The notes under the pieces were generated by a model. It did not search any database. It was not told where the DNA came from and saw only the letters and a list, made by a program, of their open reading frames with translations. A stretch of 64,000 nt of DNA. Source: Janibacter melonis. Lineage in GTDB: Bacteria; Actinomycetota; Actinomycetes; Actinomycetales; Dermatophilaceae. Each line of letters begins with the position of its first letter. The first letter of the stretch is position 1. Below are positions 24,900-33,137 of this stretch, piece by piece. The position numbers and the translations under genes were made by a program. The stretch is from NCBI RefSeq assembly GCF_020567375.1, contig NZ_JAJBZM010000003.1, positions 124,001 to 188,000 on the forward strand. The letters run 5' to 3'.

Positions 24900-26024
24900 T
24901 CAGCGCACCAGGTGGTGAGCGAGCTCGTCGAGGGCCTGGACGTCATCTGCGTCGTGGGGGGAGTCGGGGACGACGACGACCGGCACCTGCTCGTCCGCGA
25001 CGAGGTCTCGCAGCGTGCGCAGGACGCTCGCGTGGCGCCGCGCCCTCCGGGTCCGCTCCACGTGGACCGCGAGGGCGGCCCGGCCCAGATCGGTCTCGAC
25101 CGCGTCAGCGGCGACGAGCGCCTCTCCGGTGCCCACCGTCGAGGTGGCGCGCACGACCCGGTTGACGACGAGAGCCCGCGGTCGCACCTCGTCGTCGGCC
25201 AGCCGGGCGAGCAGGCGGCGGCTCTCGACGACGGAGGCGTCGTCGGGTGCCCCGACGACGACCCAGGCGGTCGTCGGCGAGGTCAGCGCCGCGTACGTCG
25301 CGTCGGCGCGCTCGCGGAAGCCGCCGAGCACCGTGTCCAGCGCCCCGAGCAGGGTCTGCACGTCACCGACGAGCGAGGGGCCGAGCACCGCGGAGACCAC
25401 CCCGCGTCCGAGCGCGATGCCCTGCCCGGCGACCTTCCGGCCGAGACGGCCGCCGGCTCGCGCGGGGGCGGACAGCACCCGCAGCAGCCGGCCGTCGAGG
25501 AAGCGGCCGAGCCGCGCGGGCGCGTCGAGGAACTCCAGCGCGGAGCGCGACGGCGGGGTGTCGACGACGAGCAGGTCCCAGCGCCCGGTGCGCGTCATCT
25601 CCTCGCGCAGCTGCCCGATGCGCTCGACGGCCATGTACTCCTGCGTGCCGGCGAGCGAGGTCGACAGGCTCTCGTAGAGGGGGTGGCCGAGGATCGCGGC
25701 GGCACGGTGAGGACCCGCGTGCTGGCGCACGAGGTCGTCGAAGGTCCGGCGCATGTCGAGCACGAGCACGTCGAGGCTGCCGGGGGAGCCGTCGCCCACG
25801 AGCCCGGTGACCGGGTGCGGCTCGCTGCTCGAGGGGTCGGCGCCGAGGGCCTGGGCGAGCCGTCGCGAGGGGTCGATGGTGAGCACGACGACCCGACGTC
25901 CCTGCCGCGCCGCCCGGACGCCGAGGGCGGCGGCGGTCGTCGTCTTGCCGACGCCGCCGGCCCCGCAGCACACGACGACGCGCACCGACGGGTCCTCGAG
26001 GACGTCGCCGAGGGGTCCGCTCAC
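24900..26024 (-). CDS. ArsA/GET3-like ATPase, second of a pair
   Basis: The 374-residue P-loop ATPase of the SIMIBI class has a deviant Walker A CGAGGVGKTTTAAALG at about residues 20-35, a switch region with TIDPSRRLAQ, and VVDTPPSRSALEFL. It corresponds to Rv3680 of M. tuberculosis, where the paired ATPases have been linked to survival under nitric oxide and in glycerol. The partner gene upstream overlaps by 4 nt (ATGA), so the two subunits are made together and probably form a heteromeric complex. There are no arsenite-type Cys triplets, so arsenic transport is unlikely. Confidence 0.9.
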   Translation of the reverse strand: MSGPLGDVLEDPSVRVVVCCGAGGVGKTTTAAALGVRAARQGRRVVVLTIDPSRRLAQALGADPSSSEPHPVTGLVGDGSPGSLDVLVLDMRRTFDDLVRQHAGPHRAAAILGHPLYESLSTSLAGTQEYMAVERIGQLREEMTRTGRWDLLVVDTPPSRSALEFLDAPARLGRFLDGRLLRVLSAPARAGGRLGRKVAGQGIALGRGVVSAVLGPSLVGDVQTLLGALDTVLGGFRERADATYAALTSPTTAWVVVGAPDDASVVESRRLLARLADDEVRPRALVVNRVVRATSTVGTGEALVAADAVETDLGRAALAVHVERTRRARRHASVLRTLRDLVADEQVPVVVVPDSPHDADDVQALDELAHHLVR

Positions 26025-27001
26025 GTCAGCACCTCGAGGTCGTCGACCAGCCGGTCGAGGTCGTCGCGCTCGACCTCCTCACCGAGATGGCGAAGGGGGA
26101 TCACCTCGCGCCCGAGGTCGTCGAGCCGGGCGCGCAGCGCGACCCGGTCCTCGTCGCGCTCGACGCGCTCCAGCAGCTCGCGGTGCAGGGCGCTCACCGC
26201 GCCTGCGCCGAGGTCGAGACCTGCTCTGGACAGGTCGTCGGCGAGCTCGCCCACGGCCGCGTCGGACCGGGCGGCGGCTCGTCCCCCTTCGTCGAGGACG
26301 GGGTCCTGCCAGCGGGAGACGAGCACCGAGCCGAGCGGCCAGCCCCCTGCGGCGAGCTCGGCGCCGGACTCGAGGCTCTCCTGCACGGGCAGCTCCTCGA
26401 GCAGGGCGACGAGGTGCACCTGCGTGCCCGGGCCGCGCAGCCAGGAGAGCACGCGCTCGGCCTGCCGCCGCACCGGGCCGCTGCGCACCATGACGGTGGT
26501 CTGCCCCGGTGCGCCGAGGAAGCGCGCGACGCGACCGGTCGGCGGGGCGTCGAGGACGACGACGTCGTAGTGGGGGCCGTCCCGCCCCGCCCGCTGGCGC
26601 CCGGCGGCCTCGTGGATCGCGCCGAGGACGAGCACGTCGCGGACGCCGGGGGCGACCGCGGTCGCGAAGTCGACCGCCCCGACCGCGGTGAGCACGCGCG
26701 CGGCCCCGGGCACCCGCACCTTGAGGCGGAGGTAGTCGTGCAGCGCGGTGCGGGCGTCGACGTCGAGGACGTGCACCGATCCGCCGGCCTCCGTCGTCAG
26801 CGCCGGACGCTCGCCCTCGCCGGGCGCGACGTCGAGCAGGCGGGCCAGGGCGTCACGTCCCTCGACCTCGACCGCGAGGACCCGGCGACCCCCCTTCGCC
26901 AGGGCGAGAGCGAGGGCTGCGGCGGTCGTCGACTTGCCGGTGCCCCCCTTGCCGGTGACGACGTGCAGGCCGACCTGAGGTCGCTGCGGTCTCGAGGGCA
27001 C
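26021..27001 (-). CDS. ArsA/GET3-like ATPase, first of a pair
   Basis: The 326-residue protein has the deviant P-loop VVTGKGGTGKSTTAAALALAL at its very N-terminus, the A' lysine pattern of the MinD/ArsA class, then AVEVEGRDALARLL and VVLDAPPTGRVARFL. It is the Rv3679 counterpart. The only usable start is the GTG at 27001; GCGGAG abuts it, closer than normal, so the message may be leaderless. The gene is divergent from the DUF4177 gene and overlaps the second ATPase. The cargo of this complex is not established. Confidence 0.9.
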   Translation of the reverse strand: MPSRPQRPQVGLHVVTGKGGTGKSTTAAALALALAKGGRRVLAVEVEGRDALARLLDVAPGEGERPALTTEAGGSVHVLDVDARTALHDYLRLKVRVPGAARVLTAVGAVDFATAVAPGVRDVLVLGAIHEAAGRQRAGRDGPHYDVVVLDAPPTGRVARFLGAPGQTTVMVRSGPVRRQAERVLSWLRGPGTQVHLVALLEELPVQESLESGAELAAGGWPLGSVLVSRWQDPVLDEGGRAAARSDAAVGELADDLSRAGLDLGAGAVSALHRELLERVERDEDRVALRARLDDLGREVIPLRHLGEEVERDDLDRLVDDLEVLT

Positions 27002-27044
27002 CTCCGCAGCGTAGACGGCGCGAGGGCGTCGCTAGGGTGGCGGC

Positions 27045-27203
27045 ATGACCCAGTGGGAGTACGCGACCGTGCCGCTCATGATCCATGCCACCAAGCAGAT
27101 CCTCGACCAGTGGGGCGAGGACGGCTGGGAGCTCGTCCAGGTCGTCGCCGGCCCCGACGGCAACGGTCTCGTGGCCTACCTCAAGCGACCCAAGGGCCAG
27201 TGA
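27045..27203 (+). CDS. Small DUF4177 protein
   Basis: The 52-residue protein (MTQWEYATVPLMIHATKQIL...) has the DUF4177 fold pattern: a beta strand with WEY, an amphipathic helix, then WELVQVVAGP and a final strand ending YLKRPKGQ. It matches the small gene Rv3678A in the equivalent mycobacterial locus. Function is unknown. TAGGGT (27033-27038) ends 6 nt before the ATG, so it is probably leaderless and heads the operon DUF4177-ridA-NUDIX-MBL. Its TGA overlaps the ridA ATG (TGATG). Confidence 0.88.
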   Translation: MTQWEYATVPLMIHATKQILDQWGEDGWELVQVVAGPDGNGLVAYLKRPKGQ

Positions 27204-27670
27204 TGGGTCGGGTCGCCGACCGCCTCGCCGAGCTCGGCATCGACCTGCCCGAGGCCGCGACGCCCGCCGGCTCCTACCAGCCGGCCGTCATCAGCGGCGA
27301 GCACGTCTACACCTCCGGTCAGCTGCCCGTCGTCGGCGGCGAGCTGCCGCAGACCGGTCAGGTCGGCGAGGGCGCCGGGCTCGTCAGCCCGGCCGCGGCG
27401 CAGGAGATGGCGCGCACGTGCGCGATCAACGCCATCGCGGCCGTCGCCTCCGTCGTCGACCTCGACCGGGTGGAGCAGGTCGTCAAGGTCGTCGGATTCG
27501 TCTCGAGCGATCCCGGCTTCACCGGGCAGCCGGGGGTCGTCAACGGCGCGAGCGACCTGCTCGCCGAGGTCTTCGGCGACGCCGGGCGGCACGCCCGGTC
27601 GGCGGTCGGGGTCGCCGTGCTCCCGCTCGGCGCCAGCGTCGAGGTCGAGGTCTGCGTGCGCATCTCGTGA
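27203..27670 (+). CDS. RidA/YjgF family protein
   Basis: The 155-residue protein has the chorismate-mutase-like RidA fold: GSYQPAVISGEHVYTSGQLPV near the N-terminus and VGVAVLPLGASVEVEVCV at the C-terminus. RidA hydrolyses reactive enamine/imine intermediates. The C-terminal catalytic arginine of archetypal RidA (a conserved R before the P-x-G-A motif) is not obvious here, where the sequence reads GVAVLPLGASVEVE, so it belongs to an Rid subgroup, possibly without deaminase activity. It is coupled by overlapping stop/start to DUF4177 and lies 7 nt ahead of the NUDIX gene. Confidence 0.88.
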   Translation: MGRVADRLAELGIDLPEAATPAGSYQPAVISGEHVYTSGQLPVVGGELPQTGQVGEGAGLVSPAAAQEMARTCAINAIAAVASVVDLDRVEQVVKVVGFVSSDPGFTGQPGVVNGASDLLAEVFGDAGRHARSAVGVAVLPLGASVEVEVCVRIS

Positions 27671-27677
27671 GCCGTCG

Positions 27678-28493
27678 ATGACGACCCGGGACTTCCCCTT
27701 CGCCGCGGGTCGCGAGCTGCTCGAGGTGCCGGTCGACCCGGCCCCGGTGCGCCAGGCCGCGACCGTCATGCTCCTGCGCGACGGCGCGCACGGGCTCGAG
27801 GTCTTCATGCTGCGGCGGGTGAGCACGATGGCCTTCGCGCCGTCGATGCACGTCTTCCCCGGCGGTGGGGTCGACCTGCGCGACGCGACGGACGACCTCC
27901 CGTGGGCCGGTCCGGACGTCGACGACTGGGCCCGCACGATGGACTGCCCGCCCGACGAGGTGCGCGCGCTCGTCGCGGCCGCGGCGCGCGAGGTCTTCGA
28001 GGAGACGGGCGTGCTCCTCGCCGGTGACGACGAGGGGTCCGACCCGGTCGAGCGGCTCGGCGGCGCCGACGCGGCGGCCCGGGCCCGCCAGGCCCTCGTC
28101 GGGCGCGAGCTGAGCTTCGCCGAGCTGCTCGGCGGGGCCGGTCTGCGGCTGCGCTCCGACCTGCTCGGGTACCGCGCGCACTGGATCACGCCCGAGATCG
28201 AGCCCCGGCGCTACGACACCCGCTTCTTCGTCGCCGAGGTGCCGCCCGGGCAGGAGCCCGACGGCGAGACGACCGAGGCCGACCGCGCCGAGTGGGTGCG
28301 ACCGCAGGACGTCCTCGCCGCCGCCGAGGCGGGCGAGGCCCGGCTCATGCCGCCGACGATCGTGTGCCTCGAGCAGCTGCAGGCCGCGGGCTCGGTCTCG
28401 CGGGCGCTGGGGGAGCGGCCGGCGATCGCGCCGGTCATGCCCGTGCTCGTCGACACCGGCGCCGGGACCGTCATGCGCGCCGAGCTGCCGTGA
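27678..28493 (+). CDS. NUDIX hydrolase with insertion in the NUDIX box (NUDT19-like)
   Basis: The 271-residue protein has a NUDIX box interrupted by a long insert: GGGVD near residue 61 and REVFEETGVLL near residue 112, separated by about 45 residues instead of the usual dozen. The split box is characteristic of the NUDT19/RP2 type, whose known members hydrolyse CoA derivatives. The helix glutamates EETG are intact, so metal binding is likely. It is the third gene of the DUF4177-ridA operon, and its stop overlaps the GTG of the metallo-beta-lactamase gene. The substrate is an inference from family likeness only. Confidence 0.87.
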   Translation: MTTRDFPFAAGRELLEVPVDPAPVRQAATVMLLRDGAHGLEVFMLRRVSTMAFAPSMHVFPGGGVDLRDATDDLPWAGPDVDDWARTMDCPPDEVRALVAAAAREVFEETGVLLAGDDEGSDPVERLGGADAAARARQALVGRELSFAELLGGAGLRLRSDLLGYRAHWITPEIEPRRYDTRFFVAEVPPGQEPDGETTEADRAEWVRPQDVLAAAEAGEARLMPPTIVCLEQLQAAGSVSRALGERPAIAPVMPVLVDTGAGTVMRAELP

Positions 28494-29299
28494 GCGCCAC
28501 CGCGCCGCAGCCCTCCGCCCCCTTCGGGCAGTGGACCGGCGGCCAGGTCAGCTCTCACGCGTACTGCCTGCTGCAGGGCAACCCCGGGCCGATGACCCTC
28601 GACGGCACGAACACCTGGGTCGTCATGGCGCCCGGGTCGAGCAGCGCGCTCGTCGTCGACCCCGGTGAGGACGACGCGGCCCACCAGCAGCGCGTCGTCG
28701 ACCACGTCGCCGCGCTCGGTGCCCGGATCACGCAGGTCGTGCTCACGCACGGCCACCACGACCACAGCGAGGGGGCGCCGCGGCTCGCCCGTCTCACCGG
28801 AGCGGGGGTGCGGGCGGTCGGGAGAGGGCACGACGACCTCGCCGACGGAGACGTCCTCGACGCCGGTGGTGTCGAGCTGCGCGTCGTCGCCACCCCCGGG
28901 CACACCTCGGACTCCGTGTCCTTCGCCCTCGCGGCCGACCATGCGCTGCTCACCGGCGACACGGTGCTCGGCCGGGGCACCACCGTCGTCGCGTACCCCG
29001 ACGGAGAGCTCGAGGCCTACCTCGGGTCGCTCGAGCGGATCGCGGCGCTCACCGGCGGGGGAGCGGTGACCTCGATCCTGCCTGGGCACGGGCCCACGGT
29101 GCCCGACGCGTCGGCGATGGTCGACTTCTACCGGGTGCACCGTGCCGAGCGGCTCGAGCAGGTGCGGGCGGCGCTCGCCGACGGGGCGGACGGCGCGGAC
29201 GCGGTCGTCGAGCGGGTCTACGCCGACGTCGACCGGTCCGTGTGGCCCGCCGCGCGGATGTCCGTCCTGGCTCAGCTCGCCTACCTGCAGGGGCGGTAG
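28490..29299 (+). CDS. Metallo-beta-lactamase fold hydrolase (Rv3677c-like)
   Basis: The 269-residue protein has the MBL metal-binding motif LTHGHHDHS (two metal sites), a further His in TPGHTSDSVSF, Asp in LLTGDTVLG and a final His in LPGHGPTV. The order and the C-terminal helical extension (about 210-269) resemble the LACTB2/glyoxalase II-like group, whose members include endoribonucleases. GTG 28490 overlaps the NUDIX stop (GTGA). It is the last gene of the operon; a 58-bp palindrome follows. No beta-lactam activity should be assumed. Confidence 0.9.
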   Translation: MSATAPQPSAPFGQWTGGQVSSHAYCLLQGNPGPMTLDGTNTWVVMAPGSSSALVVDPGEDDAAHQQRVVDHVAALGARITQVVLTHGHHDHSEGAPRLARLTGAGVRAVGRGHDDLADGDVLDAGGVELRVVATPGHTSDSVSFALAADHALLTGDTVLGRGTTVVAYPDGELEAYLGSLERIAALTGGGAVTSILPGHGPTVPDASAMVDFYRVHRAERLEQVRAALADGADGADAVVERVYADVDRSVWPAARMSVLAQLAYLQGR

Positions 29300-29355
29300 C
29301 GCAGGGCTGGTCCCCCTTCGCCCCGCTCGGGCTCGCCGGACCCCGCCCCCCTCGA

Positions 29356-29413
29356 CCCCGCCTACCCACCCGTATGTGGGGTGATCACCCCACATACGGG
29401 TGGGTAGGCGGGG
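29356..29413. terminator. 58-bp perfect palindrome between convergent genes
   Basis: The sequence is self-complementary with no loop across 58 bp, centred on GTGATCAC (29381-29388), and contains CCACCCGTATGTGGGGTG and its mirror. It lies between the MBL gene (+) and crp (-) and would form a very stable hairpin in either transcript. A bidirectional terminator is the simplest reading. Confidence 0.7.
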
Positions 29414-29464
29414 GTCACGAAGGGGGTGTCAGCGGGGGTGGCGAAGGGGTGCGAGCGGGCGACG

Positions 29465-29533
29465 TGGTCTCGAGGCTCCTTCGTCGCACCTCGACCAGCG
29501 AAGGACTCGTCGCACCTCGACCAGCGAGGGACG
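29465..29533. repeat. Interspersed intergenic repeat, copy 1
   Basis: TGGTCTCGAGGCTCCTTCGT... ending CCTCGACCA (29465-29497) is followed by a partial second copy sharing CGTCGCACCTCGACCAGCG (about 29508-29526). The ends are inverted (TGGTC/GACCA), so each unit can fold. The same element occurs at 36.5 kb. Similar TGGTCGAGGTGCG-type repeats are known to be dispersed in Micrococcales genomes. Confidence 0.75.
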
Positions 29534-29538
29534 ACCGA

Positions 29539-30216
29539 TCAGCGGGCGCGGCGCTTGAGGCGCTCGACGTCCTGGAGGAGGACGGCGCGGGCCTCGAGAC
29601 GCAGCCAGCCGCGGGAGGCGAAGTCGGCGAGGGCCTTGTTGACCGTCTCGCGGGAGGCGCCGACGAGCTGGGCGAGCTCCTCCTGGGTGAGGTCGTGGGC
29701 GACCATGACGCCCTCCTCGACGGGGCGGCCGAAGCGCTGGCTCAGCTCGAGCAGCGCCTTGGCCACACGACCGGGCACGTCGGTGAAGACGAGGTCGGCG
29801 AGGTTCTCGTTCGTGCGGCGCAGACGACGGGCGAGCGCGGCGAGGAGGGTCACCGCGATGCGCGGGTGGTTGCCGAGCAGCTGGCGCAGCTGGTCGTTGC
29901 CGAGACCGATGAGCTGGGTCTCGGCGACCGCCGTGGCCGTCGCGGTGCGGGGGCCGGGGTCGAAGAGGCTGAGCTCACCGAACATCTCGCCGGGGCCGAG
30001 GATCGCCAGGAGGTTCTCGCGGCCGTCGGTGCTCGTGCAGCCGAGCTTGATCTTGCCCTCGGTGATGACGTAGAGCCGGTCGCCCTGGTCGCCCTCGTGG
30101 AAGAGGACGTCGCCGCGCTCCATCCGGAACGCGTCCATCGAGGACATGATCTCGCGGGCTGCCTCGTCGTCGAGGGTCGCGAAGAGAGGGGCGCGTCGCA
30201 CTGCTTCGAGGTCCAC
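29539..30216 (-). CDS. crp: Crp/Fnr family cAMP receptor-type regulator
   Basis: The 225-residue global regulator has a cyclic-nucleotide-binding domain (residues about 15-125) with [20 protein letters not shown] and the phosphate-binding cassette [17 protein letters not shown] dimer helix and a winged HTH with [22 protein letters not shown] follow. It corresponds to Rv3676 and to Streptomyces Crp. GTG 30216 is chosen because family members begin at the matching (V/M)D...RRAPLF; a GTG seven codons upstream (30237) is also open. No ribosome site is visible, so it may be leaderless. It is divergent from nth. Confidence 0.95.
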   Translation of the reverse strand: MDLEAVRRAPLFATLDDEAAREIMSSMDAFRMERGDVLFHEGDQGDRLYVITEGKIKLGCTSTDGRENLLAILGPGEMFGELSLFDPGPRTATATAVAETQLIGLGNDQLRQLLGNHPRIAVTLLAALARRLRRTNENLADLVFTDVPGRVAKALLELSQRFGRPVEEGVMVAHDLTQEELAQLVGASRETVNKALADFASRGWLRLEARAVLLQDVERLKRRAR

Positions 30217-30266
30217 ACCGGGCAGTGTGCCATGCACCGTCGGTGGCGGCCCGTAGTGTGCGAGAT

Positions 30267-30986
30267 GTGTCTGCGCCCCTCGAGACGCCCCTCGCCCGGA
30301 CCCGCCGCGCGCGCAAGGGGTACCGCCTGCTCCACGACCGATACCCCTACGCCCACTGCGAGCTCGACTTCGAGACGCCGCTCCAGCTGCTCGTCGCGAC
30401 GATCCTCTCGGCGCAGACGACGGACGTCGGGGTCAACAAGGTGACGCCGGTGCTCTTCCGCCGCTACCCGACCGCTGCCGACCTCGCTGCGGCCGTCCCG
30501 GAGGAGATGGAGGAGATCCTGCGCCCGACCGGCTTCTACCGGGCCAAGACGCGCTCCGTCATCGGTCTGGGCCAGGCGCTCGTCGCCGACCACGGCGGTG
30601 AGGTGCCCGGGCGGCTCGACGAGCTGGTCAAGCTCCCGGGCGTGGGGCGCAAGACCGCCAACGTCGTGCTCGGCAACGCCTTCGGGGTGCCGGGCATCAC
30701 CGTCGACACCCACTTCGGCCGGGTCGCCCGGCGGCTGGGCTGGACCGACGAGAGCGACCCCGTCGTCGTCGAGCAGGAGATCGGCGCGATCTTCCCCCGG
30801 CGCGACTGGACGATGCTCAGCCACGTCCTCATCTTCCACGGCCGACGCACCTGCCACGCCCGCAAGCCCGCGTGCGGGGCCTGCCCCGTCGCGCGCATCT
30901 GCCCGTCCTACGGCGACGGCGAGACCGACCCGGCGAAGGCGGAGAAGCTGCTCAAGTACGAGCTCGCCCCGAAGAAGGACGCATGA
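30267..30986 (+). CDS. nth: Endonuclease III (DNA glycosylase/AP lyase)
   Basis: Nth removes oxidized pyrimidines and cleaves the abasic site. The 239-residue protein has a helix-hairpin-helix [12 protein letters not shown] with catalytic Lys129, catalytic Asp147 in VDTHF, and the 4Fe-4S loop C-X6-C-X2-C-X5-C ([17 protein letters not shown]). GTG 30267 lies 7 nt after TAGTGT (30254-30259), a leaderless arrangement; an overlapping ATG at 30265 is out of frame. It overlaps the CoA-type NUDIX gene by 4 nt and is divergent from crp, as in related genomes. Confidence 0.97.
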   Translation: MSAPLETPLARTRRARKGYRLLHDRYPYAHCELDFETPLQLLVATILSAQTTDVGVNKVTPVLFRRYPTAADLAAAVPEEMEEILRPTGFYRAKTRSVIGLGQALVADHGGEVPGRLDELVKLPGVGRKTANVVLGNAFGVPGITVDTHFGRVARRLGWTDESDPVVVEQEIGAIFPRRDWTMLSHVLIFHGRRTCHARKPACGACPVARICPSYGDGETDPAKAEKLLKYELAPKKDA

Positions 30987-31657
30987 GCCGGCCCCCCGCA
31001 TGGGTCGAGCAGATCGTCCCGAGCATCCTGGACGACTTGCCCGAGTGGTTCACCCGCTTCGCCCCGCCGGACGACCCCGGCCGCAGCTCGGCGGTCCTCA
31101 TGCTCCTCGGCCCGCGCCCCGGCAGCGACCCCGACGACCCGGTCGTCGAGGTCGTCCTCACCGAGCGCTCCGCCGAGCTGCGGTCGCACGCGAGCCAGGT
31201 CTCCTTCCCCGGCGGGCAGGTCGACCCCGGCGAGGACGCCCCGACTGCGGCCATCCGCGAGGCGCAGGAGGAGGTCGGCCTCGACCCCGCGAGCGTCGAC
31301 GTCGTCGGCACCCTGCCCCCGCTCTACCTCACGCCGAGCCGCAACTCCGTGACCCCGGTGCTCGCCTGGTGGCGCGAGCCGCATGAGCTGCACGTCGCGT
31401 CCCCGGTCGAGGTCGCGAGCATCGAGCGCGTCGCCGTCGCCGACCTCGTCGACCCCGCCAACCGCTTCACCGTCCGGGTCGGCGACGAGTACGAGGGCTT
31501 CGGATTCGGCGTCCACGACCTCTACGTGTGGGGCTTCACCGCCCACCTGCTCGACATGCTCCTCACGGCCGGTCGGCAGACCCGTGACTGGGACGCCGAG
31601 GTCGTGCGACCGCTGCCGTGGAAGTACCTGCGCCCCTTCGTCGAGCGCCGCGCCTGA
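30983..31657 (+). CDS. NUDIX hydrolase, CoA pyrophosphatase type
   Basis: The 224-residue protein has an intact NUDIX box [24 protein letters not shown] preceded by [13 protein letters not shown], the UPF0035 motif of CoA diphosphatases (NudL/Rv3672c type). Such enzymes split CoA or oxidized CoA into phosphopantetheine and adenosine bisphosphate. ATG 30983 overlaps the nth stop. In mycobacteria a membrane protease (MarP) follows this gene; here the convergent hydrolase gene follows directly, so that protease is missing from the locus. Confidence 0.92.
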   Translation: MSRPPAWVEQIVPSILDDLPEWFTRFAPPDDPGRSSAVLMLLGPRPGSDPDDPVVEVVLTERSAELRSHASQVSFPGGQVDPGEDAPTAAIREAQEEVGLDPASVDVVGTLPPLYLTPSRNSVTPVLAWWREPHELHVASPVEVASIERVAVADLVDPANRFTVRVGDEYEGFGFGVHDLYVWGFTAHLLDMLLTAGRQTRDWDAEVVRPLPWKYLRPFVERRA

Positions 31658-31684
31658 CCTCGCCCGAGGCACGAGGCCTCGGGG

Positions 31685-32611
31685 TCAGGCGGGCTCGGGC
31701 GGGCGCACCGCGGCCAGCCAGGACAGCAGGGTGGCGGTCAGCTCGGCGGGCCGCTCCTCGTGCACGAAGTGCCCCGCGCCCGGCACGGTGACGAGCTGCA
31801 GCGGCCCGCGCACGAAGCGGGCGCTGTCGTTGGCGAGCGAGGGCAGGACCGCGGGGTCCTCCTGCCCGTGCACCGAGAGCACCGGCACGGTGATCGGCGC
31901 CTTGATGCGGTGCATGTAGCGCCAGCCGTTCGGCGTGACCCGTGAGCGCACCATCCACGAGTGGTACTCGTCAGCGGCGTGCTCGACGAAGGGCAGGGTC
32001 ATCATCTCGGCGCACCGGGAGACGACCTCGTCGTCGAGCCAGTCCTGCTGCGGGCCGGACCACTGGCGCAGGTGCTGCTCGACGGTCCGGGTGCCCGAGA
32101 TCCACCGGTCGGGGGCGAAGGGGGAGCCGAGCGCCCGGGCGTAGATCGTCGCCTGGCGGTGACGACCGATCCGCCACGCGGCGGCCCGGAAGACCGCGGG
32201 GTGGGGCATGCCGAGCGAGGCGACGGCGGTGGTGACGCGGGGGTGCATGCCCGGCATCGACCAGGCCATGCTGCCGCCGAGACCGTGACCGACGATCACC
32301 GCCTCCGACGCCCCGAGAGAGCGGATGACGGCCGCGACGTCGTCGCACACGGTGAGCGGGTCGTACCCGCCGGGTGGCTTGTCGGAGGCGCCGAAGCCGC
32401 GCAGGTCGAGCGCGGCGACGCGGTACCCGGCCTGCGCCAGCGCCGGGATCTGCGCGCGCCAGGCCCACCAGAACTGCGGGAAGCCGTGCAGGAGCAGCAC
32501 GAGGGGCCCGCGCCCGGCGACGGCGAGGTGGAAGCGCGCGCCGTTGGCGGCGACGAAGCGGTGCTCCCAGGGACCCTCGACGAGAGCCGCCTGGGAGTCA
32601 GGCGTGCTCAG
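31685..32611 (-). CDS. Alpha/beta hydrolase (epoxide hydrolase EphE-like), probable CTG start
   Basis: The 308-residue alpha/beta hydrolase has the oxyanion segment LLHGFPQFWWAWRAQIPAL, DLRGFGASDKPPGGYD, the nucleophile region VGHGLGGSMAW and the catalytic His in PGAGHFVHEE. At the nucleophile elbow the usual G-x-(S/D)-x-G reads GHGLGG, with Gly where Ser or Asp is expected, so activity is doubtful. No ATG, GTG or TTG can supply the N-terminal strand; a CTG at 32611, overlapping the TGA of the upstream gene (CTGA), fits best. The position matches EphE (Rv3670). Confidence 0.8.
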   Translation of the reverse strand: MSTPDSQAALVEGPWEHRFVAANGARFHLAVAGRGPLVLLLHGFPQFWWAWRAQIPALAQAGYRVAALDLRGFGASDKPPGGYDPLTVCDDVAAVIRSLGASEAVIVGHGLGGSMAWSMPGMHPRVTTAVASLGMPHPAVFRAAAWRIGRHRQATIYARALGSPFAPDRWISGTRTVEQHLRQWSGPQQDWLDDEVVSRCAEMMTLPFVEHAADEYHSWMVRSRVTPNGWRYMHRIKAPITVPVLSVHGQEDPAVLPSLANDSARFVRGPLQLVTVPGAGHFVHEERPAELTATLLSWLAAVRPPEPA

Positions 32612-33072
32612 CGCCCCGGCTTGATCGCCTCGACGGTCTCCTGCGCGTTGCGGATCGCCTTCTTCGGCACCGGCTTGGCCTTGGTCACCGTCTTGTAGCC
32701 GACGAGCCCGAGGACCCCGGCGACGACGAAGAGCAGCGCGGTCGTGATGAGGTAGCCCGCCCACACCGGCAGCCAGATCGCGATGACCTGGGCGATGGTG
32801 TGGAAGAGGAAGATGAGGCCGAGCAGGCCGATGAAGGCCGCCGCGCCGAGCAGGCCGGCGCCCTTGCCGCCGATCTTCAGGCCGGCGGTGACCTCCGACT
32901 TCGCGAGCTGGATCTCGTTGCGCACGATGGCGGAGACGTCGTGGCTGACGTCGGCGACGAGCTGGCCGACGGTGCGCTCGCCCTCACCGGGGGCGGGCTC
33001 GCCGACGAGCCGACGCGCCGAGCGGTCGATGGTCTCGTGGCGATCGTGGTCCATGCGGTCGAGGGTGCCCAA
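32608..33072 (-). CDS. Phage-holin-family (DUF1469) membrane protein
   Basis: The 154-residue protein has a polar start, a segment QLVADVSHDVSAIVRNEIQLAKSEV typical of Phage_holin_3_6/DUF1469, and two membrane helices (LLGAAAFIGLLGLIFLFHTI; LITTALLFVVAGVLGLVGY) with a Lys-rich tail. It matches Rv3669. Despite its name the family is cellular here and of unknown function. TTG 33072 is preferred because AGGAG sits exactly 6 nt upstream; the ATG at 33054 would lie 24 nt from that site. Its stop overlaps the hydrolase start. Confidence 0.85.
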   Translation of the reverse strand: MGTLDRMDHDRHETIDRSARRLVGEPAPGEGERTVGQLVADVSHDVSAIVRNEIQLAKSEVTAGLKIGGKGAGLLGAAAFIGLLGLIFLFHTIAQVIAIWLPVWAGYLITTALLFVVAGVLGLVGYKTVTKAKPVPKKAIRNAQETVEAIKPGR

Positions 33073-33137
33073 GGCTCTCTCCTGGCGTGAGGTCGTGCGT
33101 GCGACGGACCGCGGTCCGTCCTGTCTTCGGCGCAACC

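Noticed and set aside
24900-27001. Arsenite efflux ATPases
   Set aside because: The Cys residues that bind arsenite in ArsA are absent and no arsB or arsR is nearby; synteny favours the Rv3679-Rv3680 pair.
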